Shown: positions 1 to 5,791 of the stretch, one piece after another
How positions within the stretch are numbered: the first letter of the stretch is position 1
How the letters are laid out: each line of letters begins with the position of its first letter
Origin: a bacterium
GTDB taxonomy: Bacteria > Chloroflexota > Dormibacteria > UBA8260 > Bog-877
DNA: 10,137 bases
Direction of reading: 5' to 3'
NCBI GenBank assembly: GCA_021791455.1
Contig: JAJYWM010000011.1
Span: 1 to 10,137 of the forward strand
Notes under the pieces: model-generated
Seen by the model: the letters and a program-made list of their open reading frames with translations, nothing else
Told to the model about the DNA's origin: nothing
Databases searched by the model: none
Position numbers and translations under genes: made by a program

Positions 1-10
1 AGGGACTTAG

Positions 11-226
11 CAGGCGGCCGCGGCCGGGTGGGCCAAAGAGGTAGGGTCGGCCACCGTCGACGGTGAAGGTCCCTGCCGGGCAGCCGACGCTGTCGTGGGC
101 CAGCTTGGCGCGACGCTGGTGTTGGTTGGCCCATCCGAGCGCCGGGCCAAGGTTCCCTGGCGCGGGCTTCAAGACACCGTCGTGATGGTTGGATCAGCCG
201 AGGAGCAGGCTCTCCCGGCGGCGTGA
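11..226 (+). pseudogene. Coding-like open stretch, possible gene remnant
   Basis: This frame stays open for 71 codons and ends at TGA 224-226. It begins right after an in-frame TAG at 8-10 and has no ATG near its left end; in-frame GTG codons occur at 95 and 119. Third codon positions are mostly G or C, as in the real genes of the window, and the translation is protein-like, with a hydrophobic beta-strand-like part (ATLVLVGP) followed by DTVVMVG. I do not recognise the family. A vague resemblance to the end of a sugar-isomerase (SIS) domain is too weak to name it. It may be the degraded 3' end of a gene that starts outside the window, or chance. Confidence 0.25.
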
Positions 227-314
227 CCTGACCACCCGGCGCCGGTACCCGCGTGCTCATAACACCGCCTCTGGCCCCTGACTTCGGCCAGGTCTCCCGG
301 CAGAAGTTGTACGG

Positions 315-339
315 GGGAGGCTCACTGGTGAGCCATCCC
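315..339. repeat. Near-perfect palindrome with a 2-bp centre
   Basis: Arms GGCTCAC (319-325) and GTGAGCC (328-334) are exact reverse complements around a TG centre. The pairing extends outward by GGGA (315-318) with TCCC (336-339) if A335 is bulged, giving about 11 bp. The 2-nt centre is tighter than a normal terminator loop, so a dimeric-repressor operator fits at least as well as a terminator. No gene start lies close by in the window to say what it would control. Confidence 0.45.
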
Positions 340-426
340 GGACCACGTCGACGCGGCACCCGGTCTCGCCGCTCGGCAATGCCAAGACGCTTGGTGGGCG
401 CTGGGCCGGGGCCTCCCTGCACATCG

Positions 427-450
427 CTCAGCCAGCCAGGGTTGGCTGAG
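427..450 (-). terminator. Hairpin downstream of amidohydrolase, possible operon terminator
   Basis: CTCAGCCA (427-434) and TGGCTGAG (443-450) form a perfect 8-bp stem with an 8-nt loop, about 33 nt past the stop codon of the last gene of the leftward operon. No T-tract follows in the minus direction, so termination without Rho is uncertain, although high-GC bacteria often use such hairpins. Confidence 0.4.
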
Positions 451-482
451 GGCCGGCGCTCCTCCAGAAGAACATGAGCTGC

Positions 483-1580
483 CTAGAAGCGATACATCCG
501 CGAGGTATTGCCGTCGAAGATTGCCCCCTCCACCTCTTCCAGCCAGCTTCGTCTGGCGCCCGCGGACGCCCACTTGGACCTGACCCGGCTCCAGGCCTCC
601 TGGATCATGAGGGCTGCGAACCAGTAGGTCTCGGGAGCCCCGTGGCCATCCGTGCCACACAGGACCTTCGCGGTGGGCGCGAATTCGAGAATCCTCTCCA
701 TGCGGTCGGCGATGGTGGCGGGGGAGAAGATGTTGAACTGGGAGAGCTCCGCGTACACGTTGGTCTTCGCGACCGTGAGGTAGGCGAGCTCGTCATGCCA
801 GGGATAGGAGCCGTGGATCAACAGGATGGTGGCGGCACAGCCCTCCTTGCTGCGCAGCAGCTCCTCCAGCAAAATCGGATTGGCCTCGACCAGACGGATG
901 TCTGAGTCACCGTATCCGGTGTGGATCTGGAAGGGCAACCCCAGCTCCGCGGCGATGCCCAGGGCACGGCGCAGGAGCATGTCCCGCAGGGCCTTGCCGC
1001 GGCGGCGCACCGGCAGGCCCTCGCTCAGGCGCAGAGACTCCCCGGCCTGGCCGAGTGTCACAGACGGATCAACCGCCAGCCCGGTGCGGTACGCGATGAT
1101 GGTCTTGAAGCCGAAGTAGCCGCTGGCCGGTGCCGCCCGCATGGTCTCGTCGATCTCGTCCTGGATCTCCTTGGGGCCCGCCCCAGCAGCGATGAGCCGG
1201 TCGATGATCGGCTCCAGCCGCAGGATCGGCCGCACCGGCAGGTTGACCATCTCAGAGAACTTGCCCGCCTCCGCCGTGGTGGCGCCAAGGTCCCAGCCGG
1301 GGTCCAGGACCAGGCCCTTGAGACCGGCTGCCGAAAAGAGGTTGCGCACATATGCCGGCCAGTCCCGGCTCGCCTCCTGACGCGCCACCTCAACCTCTTC
1401 TGGGGCGCAGGCGAGGTGCTGGGCCAATCGGACTGTCATCATCTCCTGGCTGAGCCGCGATGGGCCCGTCCTCTTGCGCTCTGACAGCTCCCAATCGTTG
1501 GCTGGCAGCTGGATATGGATCGACGAGAGGTCAAGAATCCCACCCGCTTCGGTGATTGGGTGGCAGTGGCTGTCGATCAC
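483..1580 (-). CDS. Amidohydrolase-2 family metal-dependent hydrolase, FluG N-domain-like
   Basis: A 365-residue TIM-barrel amidohydrolase (PF04909 type). Metal-site motifs are visible in order: HxH at residues 5-7 (DSHCH), a possible metal-bridging lysine in GFKT (159), HTGYGDSD with H220, LIHGSYP with H256, and GTDGHG with D311. The stretch from HTGYGDSD through ANP to TDGHGAPETYW closely follows, from memory, the amidohydrolase half of fungal FluG, whose other half is glutamine-synthetase-like. The C-terminus (DGNTSRMYRF) looks complete. The start is GTG at 1578-1580, preceded by a GGGAGGA ribosome binding site about 7 nt away. It is the last gene of a five-gene leftward operon, 64 nt after the AhpD-like gene. 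It probably hydrolyses a C-N bond or acts as a decarboxylase/lactonase; the substrate cannot be read from sequence. A cytosolic protein is expected, as no signal peptide is seen. Confidence 0.85.
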   Translation of the reverse strand: MIDSHCHPITEAGGILDLSSIHIQLPANDWELSERKRTGPSRLSQEMMTVRLAQHLACAPEEVEVARQEASRDWPAYVRNLFSAAGLKGLVLDPGWDLGATTAEAGKFSEMVNLPVRPILRLEPIIDRLIAAGAGPKEIQDEIDETMRAAPASGYFGFKTIIAYRTGLAVDPSVTLGQAGESLRLSEGLPVRRRGKALRDMLLRRALGIAAELGLPFQIHTGYGDSDIRLVEANPILLEELLRSKEGCAATILLIHGSYPWHDELAYLTVAKTNVYAELSQFNIFSPATIADRMERILEFAPTAKVLCGTDGHGAPETYWFAALMIQEAWSRVRSKWASAGARRSWLEEVEGAIFDGNTSRMYRF

Positions 1581-1644
1581 GCCTGTCCTCCCTCGGTGAT
1601 CGGCCGGATGGTCGTCGGGTGGTGAGAATCCGGGATGGCCACCA

Positions 1645-2067
1645 TCACTCCTGATCGTCCGAAGGCTTCCCGGCCGCGGGCACCGGTGGCTCGTACTCCA
1701 CCTTCAGGCCGGAGGCGACCGCATTGGAGCCGTTGAAGAAGTCGACCACCGCCATCAGCTCGACCAGGTCGGAGTCTGTGAAGCCCATCGCCCGCAGGGC
1801 GTCGGTGTGGCTTGAGAGGCAGTAGGAACAGTTGTTGGTGGCGGACACCGCCACCGCGATGATCTCCTTGGTGCGGCGGTCAAGAGACCCCTCACTCATG
1901 ACGTCCTTCAGCTTGGTCCAAGTATCTCTGAGGTACTCTGGGCGGTGCGCCAGGGCCTTCCAGTAGTTGGGCACCCGGGCCAAATTGCGCGACCTGAGGA
2001 TGTCGTCGTACACCTCCTTGACCAGGCCTGTCGCCTCGGACTCGTCGACAAGTTTCACCAGCGCCAT
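1645..2067 (-). CDS. AhpD-like / carboxymuconolactone decarboxylase family protein
   Basis: A 140-residue all-helical protein of the AhpD/CMD superfamily. The signature redox or proton-relay motif is present: a helix of the type RRTKEIIAVAVS, then C80-S-Y-C83 and H87 (NNCSYCLSSHT). The CxxC...H pattern is that of the peroxidase-related branch, which reduces peroxides through a cysteine pair, rather than the true decarboxylases, which usually lack the CxxC. The ATG start at 2065-2067 lies 1 nt past the aminotransferase stop (TGA-C-ATG) with only a weak ribosome binding site, so translation is probably coupled. In this operon it may protect against peroxide from an oxidative step or act on a pathway intermediate; both are inference. 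Length is normal for single-domain members. Confidence 0.85.
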   Translation of the reverse strand: MALVKLVDESEATGLVKEVYDDILRSRNLARVPNYWKALAHRPEYLRDTWTKLKDVMSEGSLDRRTKEIIAVAVSATNNCSYCLSSHTDALRAMGFTDSDLVELMAVVDFFNGSNAVASGLKVEYEPPVPAAGKPSDDQE

Positions 2068-2068
2068 G

Positions 2069-3031
2069 TCAGCTGGCCTGCTCCGAGAGCTGTTCCGCTG
2101 CCGCCTTGGGCACAGCGGTGCGCCACTCGGAATGGTCGTCGACCTCGCCCCTGACTATCTGGAGGTATCGCTGCTGCAACTTCATCGTCACCTCACCCAC
2201 GGATCCACCGCCGAGGTCGCGTCCGTCCACATTGGAAATAGGGGCCAACTGAACCCCCGTACCTGAGAGGAAGGCCTCATCGGCGCCGAGGAGCTCGCTG
2301 CGGTCGACCCGCCTCACCTCAACTGGCACATCCAGGTCCTTGGCCAGGCCCAGGACGCAGTCGCGGGTGATGCCGACCAGGACGTCGTCGGTGGCTTGAG
2401 GCGTGATCAGGACCCCGTCGCGGACCAGGAAGATGTTGGAGGAGGACGCTTCCGAGAGGTGGCCATCACCGGTGAGCAGGATCGCCTCGTCGAATCCCCG
2501 TGCCCTGGCCTCATCCGACGCCAGGGCGGCGTTAAGGTAGGCGCCGGTCGGCTTCGCCCGGGACGGTATCGCATTGTCGTCGATGCGCCGCCAGGCCGAG
2601 ATCATGACCCGCAGGCCACGGTGGATGTCCACGTAATCGCCGAACGGTTCCGTGAAACAGCAGAAGTCGGTGGCGATCCCCCCCAGGGTCACCTTGATGG
2701 TGGTGCCGGACTTGTAGAGGATGGGACGGATGTAGACATCCTGACGATAGCGGTTTCTCCGCAGCAGCTCCAGCACGATCGAACCCAGGGTCTCCCGATC
2801 GAGCGCCGGGTCGGGCTCCAAGTGCAGTATGCGTGCGGACCGCAGCAGCCGCTCCATGTGCTCCCGGAGCCGGATCACATAGAGCTCCTCCTTGGAGCTG
2901 TTCCAGTAGGCGCGAACCCCCTCGAAACAGCCGGTTCCATAGTTGAAGGCGTGGGTGGAGATGGGCACCCTGGCCTGCTCCCGGCCGGTGAAGGCCCCTT
3001 GGAAATAGACGATGTCACCCTGGTTGCTCAC
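2069..3031 (-). CDS. ilvE: Branched-chain amino acid aminotransferase-like, PLP fold type IV
   Basis: A 320-residue class IV aminotransferase, slightly longer than typical IlvE (about 300-310). Motifs seen: YGTGCFEGVRAY near residue 31, RLREHMERLLRSA near 54, PLP-binding K160 in RAKPTGAYLNAALA, E194 in LSEASSSNIF, and SGTGVQLAPI near 256. The family transfers the amino group between glutamate/2-oxoglutarate and branched-chain or related amino acids; D-amino acid transaminase and aminodeoxychorismate lyase share the fold, but the YGTGCFEG segment favours the IlvE branch. The start is GTG (3029-3031), which overlaps the upstream SDR stop as GTGA, with a GGGGAGG site close in front. Its place in a non-biosynthetic operon beside an SDR and an amidohydrolase suggests a dedicated pathway rather than general valine/leucine/isoleucine synthesis, so the symbol marks family only. 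Confidence 0.85.
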   Translation of the reverse strand: MSNQGDIVYFQGAFTGREQARVPISTHAFNYGTGCFEGVRAYWNSSKEELYVIRLREHMERLLRSARILHLEPDPALDRETLGSIVLELLRRNRYRQDVYIRPILYKSGTTIKVTLGGIATDFCCFTEPFGDYVDIHRGLRVMISAWRRIDDNAIPSRAKPTGAYLNAALASDEARARGFDEAILLTGDGHLSEASSSNIFLVRDGVLITPQATDDVLVGITRDCVLGLAKDLDVPVEVRRVDRSELLGADEAFLSGTGVQLAPISNVDGRDLGGGSVGEVTMKLQQRYLQIVRGEVDDHSEWRTAVPKAAAEQLSEQAS

Positions 3032-3810
3032 ACGTACCTCCCCATGCCCCCGCCCACATCTATTGATGCGCCGGTGATGTAACTGGCGTGCCGACTTGCC
3101 AGAAAGGCGACCAGGCCCGCCACCTCCTGCGGCTCCCCGAACCGTCCCAGGGGAACCTCACCCCTGACCGTGTTCGAGAAGAACTCGTCCCGGGTCAGCT
3201 CCGGCGCCCTACGCTGGTGGATCGCGTCCCACTGCGGCGTCCTGACGAACCCTATGTTCACGCTGTTGACCCGTATGTTCTCCGGGCCAAGCTCCATGGC
3301 AAGGGCCTTGCTCAGGGCGAGACATGCGGCCCGGTCCACGGTGGTCGCGAAGAAGGCGGGGTCCACCTGGCGGCCGTAGATCGCGTTGATGTTGATCACC
3401 ACGGCCCCCCGCCCACCGCGCAGATGGGGCAGGGCCGCCCTGGTGCAGCGGATCTGGGAGAAGAGCTTCACGTCCAGATCTTCTTGGAAGTCCCGGTCGG
3501 TCAGGGTGGAGAAGTCGCCAGGGTGGGCGCGACCGGCATTGTTGACCAGGATCTCCAGGCCGCCCAGGGCCTTGGCGGAACTTGAGATGAAGGCCTCAAC
3601 CTGAGCTGGATCGGTCACGTCAGCAGCCTGCCCCAACACGGTCGCTCCGTTCTTGGCGAGCAGACTCGTGGCCGAAGTGACCTCATCTGGGTCGCGGGCG
3701 CAGATCGAGACGGCGACCCCCTCCGCCAGCAGCGTCTTCGCGATCGCGAACCCGATCCCCTTCGACCCTCCGGTGACGATCGCGCGTCGGCCCTTCAGAT
3801 CCAGGTCCAA
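3028..3810 (-). CDS. SDR family oxidoreductase with substituted catalytic residues
   Basis: A 260-residue short-chain dehydrogenase of classical length. The Rossmann motif TGGSKGIG (13-20), ADVTD (63-67), NNAG (90-93) and the C-terminal GASIDVGGG are intact. By alignment from memory the catalytic set is not canonical: the helix-alpha-4 Asn is K115 (DVKLF), the Ser position is A143 (NINAIYG), the Tyr position is T156 and the Lys position is R160 (TTVDRAACLALSKALA). I recall a divergent SDR branch with a similar DxKLF...SRAA pattern, so this is probably a lineage trait, not decay. NAD(P) binding is likely, while the chemistry is open. The start is TTG (3808-3810), 6 nt after the cupin stop, with GGGAG upstream; the stop overlaps the aminotransferase GTG. 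Third gene-to-gene junction spacing here argues for one transcript with both neighbours. Confidence 0.85.
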   Translation of the reverse strand: MDLDLKGRRAIVTGGSKGIGFAIAKTLLAEGVAVSICARDPDEVTSATSLLAKNGATVLGQAADVTDPAQVEAFISSSAKALGGLEILVNNAGRAHPGDFSTLTDRDFQEDLDVKLFSQIRCTRAALPHLRGGRGAVVININAIYGRQVDPAFFATTVDRAACLALSKALAMELGPENIRVNSVNIGFVRTPQWDAIHQRRAPELTRDEFFSNTVRGEVPLGRFGEPQEVAGLVAFLASRHASYITGASIDVGGGMGRYV

Positions 3811-3816
3811 AGCCGC

Positions 3817-4236
3817 CTACTCCCTAGCTCTTCTGGCCTGGTCAGCCAGATCCAAGAGAGCCTTTCGGGGCGGGTTGAAGACGTCGTATTCCAAGCAGGC
3901 AACGTCCCTGGTTCGGGCGGCATGCCTCACGTTGGCGGGGATGACGGCCACCTCCCCGGATTTCAGGATGCGGGTCTCGGTTTCGAACTCGAACTCCAAC
4001 TCCCCCTCCACGACCAGGGTTATCTGCTCCTCATCGTGGACGTGCGACGGGGCCTCGGTGTGGGGGTCGAAGTGAACCGCCATCAGCATGGTCCTCTCGC
4101 CAAGCAGGTAGCGGAACTCCAGCCCCTCCACGAATTGGACCTTGTCGTCCGACCCCTTCAGGTCGACAAAGCGCCCGGGAGAGGTCGGCGCCCGCCCGGA
4201 ACCGGCCTGGGTGAAGTATTGATCGGCCAGACTCAT
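3817..4236 (-). CDS. Small single-domain cupin protein
   Basis: A 139-residue single cupin. Motif 1 has H65-x-H67 and E70 (SHVHDEEQITLVVEG); motif 2 has GEVAVIPANVRHAA with H105, so the usual three-His-plus-Glu-type metal site appears present. It ends with the DVFNPPR segment common in small stand-alone cupins. The start chosen is ATG 4234-4236, because AGGGGG lies 8 nt upstream. The frame stays open to 4329, but that extra 31 residues runs through the promoter region and lacks cupin character. It is the first gene of the leftward operon. Such proteins can be dioxygenases, isomerases or binding proteins, and the substrate cannot be assigned. Confidence 0.85.
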   Translation of the reverse strand: MSLADQYFTQAGSGRAPTSPGRFVDLKGSDDKVQFVEGLEFRYLLGERTMLMAVHFDPHTEAPSHVHDEEQITLVVEGELEFEFETETRILKSGEVAVIPANVRHAARTRDVACLEYDVFNPPRKALLDLADQARRARE

Positions 4237-4332
4237 GGTATTTTCCCCCTGGTTGTGGGGCCGCGACGCGGACCGCCATGTTCTCTGGGCCACTGGGGCC
4301 AGGCTTCCTGACTCGGGACCACACAACACGCG

Positions 4333-4360
4333 ATTATATCAGCGGGGGTTATGATGTGAG
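4333..4360 (-). promoter_or_regulatory. Sigma70-type promoter for the cupin operon
   Basis: On the minus strand a perfect TATAAT (4338 to 4333) is preceded, 16 nt away, by CTCACA (4360 to 4355), which matches four of six bases of the TTGACA consensus. Transcription would start near 4326 and give a leader of about 90 nt before the cupin ATG at 4236. This is by far the best -10 match seen in the window. Confidence 0.55.
4350..4355 (+). promoter_or_regulatory. Possible -10 element for the Lrp operon
   Basis: TATGAT on the plus strand matches the -10 consensus at five of six positions. No good -35 is found 16-19 nt upstream, so activator help or another start site is possible. It lies inside the spacer/-35 zone of the minus-strand promoter, so the two promoters would compete for RNA polymerase. 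Confidence 0.3.
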
Positions 4361-4367
4361 GATAAAC

Positions 4368-4391
4368 ATGCTAGACGAGTACGCGAAGTGA
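4368..4391 (+). CDS. Seven-codon mini-ORF overlapping the Lrp start (candidate leader peptide)
   Basis: ATG at 4368 opens a 7-codon frame encoding MLDEYAK and ending in TGA 4389-4391. It has a good ribosome binding site (GAGGA, 5 nt upstream). Its stop overlaps the GTG start of the regulator as GTGA, while that GTG has no good ribosome binding site of its own. This arrangement suggests translational coupling. A single-base indel or sequencing error that would join the mini-ORF to the regulator is the main alternative. Confidence 0.3.
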   Translation: MLDEYAK

Positions 4392-4963
4392 CAGCGCGGA
4401 CGGCAGGACACCTTAACAACGGGAAGGCTTCGGTCCTTGAGGATAACAACGACCGTCCAGGGCGCAGCGTCCTGGACGCCATCGACCTGGCGATCCTGAT
4501 ACATCTCCTGCGGGATGCCCGCAGCTCGGTGCGAGGCATCGCGGCGGCGGTAGGCATGTCCGCGCCGGCGGTGGCGGAGCGCATGAGTAGGATGGAGCGC
4601 AGTGGCGTCATCGGCGGCTACCGAGCCGTGGTTGACTGGAGCCGACTCGGATACGGCCTCACAGCCTATGTGTCCGTGACCGGGGTCCAGGGGTGGGAGC
4701 AGCACGAGACGGTCGGGGCGCTGTTGAAACTTCCCGAGGTGGAGCAGGTGGAGGTGGTCACCGGCTCCTACGACCTTCTGGTGCGGCTGCGCGTGCGCGA
4801 CCAGGACCACCTGCGGCGCTGCCTGTTCGACGGGCTGTGGAAGGTCCCCGGGGTGCACCGCACGGAGACCCTGATCTGTCTCGGCGAGGGGGCATCCAAG
4901 GCGTTCGACCTGGAGTTGGCCGAGTCGTTGACCGCAGAGGCGCCAACCTCGCGGGTCGGCTGA
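4388..4963 (+). CDS. Lrp/AsnC family transcriptional regulator
   Basis: A 191-residue regulator. The N-terminal winged helix-turn-helix runs from about residue 29 (LDAIDLAILIHLLRDAR) to 80, with the recognition region MSAPAVAERMSRMERSGVIGGY. The C-terminal RAM ligand-binding domain follows, with GSYDLLVRLRVRD (126-138) and VPGVHRTETLICLGE (153-167). It is longer than typical Lrp (about 150-165) because of a 28-residue polar N-terminal tail and a short C-terminal tail. The GTG start at 4388 is the only start codon in this frame before the conserved domain. Lrp-family proteins bind amino acids or related effectors and usually regulate their own divergent neighbours, so it most likely controls both operons. 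The gene downstream begins 37 nt later. Confidence 0.9.
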   Translation: MTARTAGHLNNGKASVLEDNNDRPGRSVLDAIDLAILIHLLRDARSSVRGIAAAVGMSAPAVAERMSRMERSGVIGGYRAVVDWSRLGYGLTAYVSVTGVQGWEQHETVGALLKLPEVEQVEVVTGSYDLLVRLRVRDQDHLRRCLFDGLWKVPGVHRTETLICLGEGASKAFDLELAESLTAEAPTSRVG

Positions 4964-5000
4964 AGTGCAGGGGAGTCCAGGGCAATGAGAGCGCACTGCG

Positions 5001-5756
5001 GTGTGTGAGATTCTGTTGGCGGTGTGGTCGGACCCAGAACCCGCCCCCACCGTCCTCGACTGGGCCGGCAGGCTTGAGCGGTTTGGCCTCGGCGGTTTCG
5101 GCTGGGGGATCGCCTGGTTGGAAGGGGGGCGTATCCTGGCGCATCGCTTCCCTGGCAGGTTGGATGAGGATGCCCGGGGCACGAGCCAGCTCTCCTCGGT
5201 TCGGTCGACCCGGTATCTGGTCCATCTGCGCCGTCCCTCACAGCTCAGCACGATCCAACTCGCGGACACGCAGCCGTTCGTCGATGCCGAGGCGGGCTTA
5301 GCCTTCGCGCACAACGGTCGGTTCGACAGGGCGGAGGAGATGCGGGGGCGCTTCGCCGGGCGGCTCTTCGGCAGGGCCGACAGCGAGGTCGGCTTTCAGC
5401 TCTTCGCGTCCCTGCGGGCTCAGGGCCTATCCCCGCGGGCCGCTCTGGTGGCGACGCACCGGGAGCTCGAGGGTAGTGCCAATCTGGCGCTCCTGCCGGC
5501 CACGGGTACGCCCCTCATCTACCATGGGGCCCCCGCCAACCAGGTTTGGCGGTTCCGCCTCGACGGGGCGGAGGTTGCCACCACCGGCCTTCACTCCAGT
5601 GACGAGGCATTATTCGATCTCTGCTTCCCGGACGCCCTGGGTAGGCGCAGGTTGATGCCGGCCGAGGTGGCGGAGGTCGTCAGGGCTGACGGGGACCAGG
5701 CCGAGGGACCAATCCCCCGGCCCGCGGTGAGCAACCTTGGCCCTGCTAGCAGTTAA
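5001..5756 (+). CDS. Stand-alone class II glutamine amidotransferase-like (Ntn) hydrolase
   Basis: A 251-residue Ntn-hydrolase. The codon after the GTG start is Cys (MCEILLAV), the N-terminal nucleophile freed when formyl-Met is removed, which fixes this start. Other family landmarks: LVHLRRPS with H75 and R77, TQPF (90-93), AHNGRF (103-108, the oxyanion-hole Asn-Gly) and ADSEVGFQLF with D127. It carries no synthetase, isomerase or FMN domain. Family members of this size include EgtC of ergothioneine synthesis and yeast Dug3, which cleave gamma-glutamyl amides, so a similar role on the product of the ligase encoded next is plausible. A true glutaminase subunit feeding ammonia to a partner is the alternative. 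It lies 37 nt after the regulator and 35 nt before the ligase gene in the same direction. Its ribosome binding site is weak. Confidence 0.8.
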   Translation: MCEILLAVWSDPEPAPTVLDWAGRLERFGLGGFGWGIAWLEGGRILAHRFPGRLDEDARGTSQLSSVRSTRYLVHLRRPSQLSTIQLADTQPFVDAEAGLAFAHNGRFDRAEEMRGRFAGRLFGRADSEVGFQLFASLRAQGLSPRAALVATHRELEGSANLALLPATGTPLIYHGAPANQVWRFRLDGAEVATTGLHSSDEALFDLCFPDALGRRRLMPAEVAEVVRADGDQAEGPIPRPAVSNLGPASS

Positions 5757-5791
5757 GGAAGCGGCCAGTTCGCCGCAGATGAGGAGGTAGG

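Larger units (their letters stand above)
227..482. other. Non-coding stretch downstream of the leftward operon
   Basis: No convincing gene is seen here. The one open frame (253-477, plus) translates to an Arg/Pro/Gly/Ser-rich sequence with no recognisable motif and is probably not expressed. The stretch holds two inverted repeats, listed separately, and is the trailer of the minus-strand operon that ends at 483. Confidence 0.5.
4237..4387. promoter_or_regulatory. Divergent intergenic regulatory region
   Basis: This 151-bp region separates the two divergent operons and should carry both promoters and any site for the adjacent Lrp-type regulator. It holds an AT-rich patch (4331-4367) unlike the GC-rich surroundings, with a minus-strand TATAAT, a plus-strand TATGAT and an imperfect inverted repeat GTTAT (4348-4352) / ATAAAC (4362-4367) that could be an operator half-site pair. 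A weak CCCC/GGGG pairing (about 4247-4260) could fold over the cupin ribosome binding site in the minus-strand transcript. Confidence 0.6.

Noticed and set aside
921..1484. Long plus-strand frames opposite the leftward operon (also 2396-3082 and 3088-3585)
   Set aside because: All are antisense to genes with clear motifs and show no recognisable protein features.
1604..1646. Small inverted repeats in the gap between the AhpD-like and amidohydrolase genes (CCGGAT/ATCCGG and GATGG/CCATC)
   Set aside because: Arms are only 5-6 bp, one with an 18-nt loop, so they are too weak to call an internal terminator or attenuator.
4237..4329. N-terminal extension of the cupin gene to 4329
   Set aside because: It would cover the predicted promoter and leader, has no cupin-like sequence, and the ATG at 4236 has a good ribosome binding site.
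4349..5314. 321-codon minus-strand open frame across the regulator and amidotransferase genes
   Set aside because: It spans the promoter region and two confidently identified plus-strand genes, and its composition is shadow-like.
5761..5776. GCGGC-CAGTTC-GCCGC hairpin just before the ligase ribosome binding site
   Set aside because: A 5-bp stem is likely chance in high-GC DNA and leaves the ribosome binding site free.
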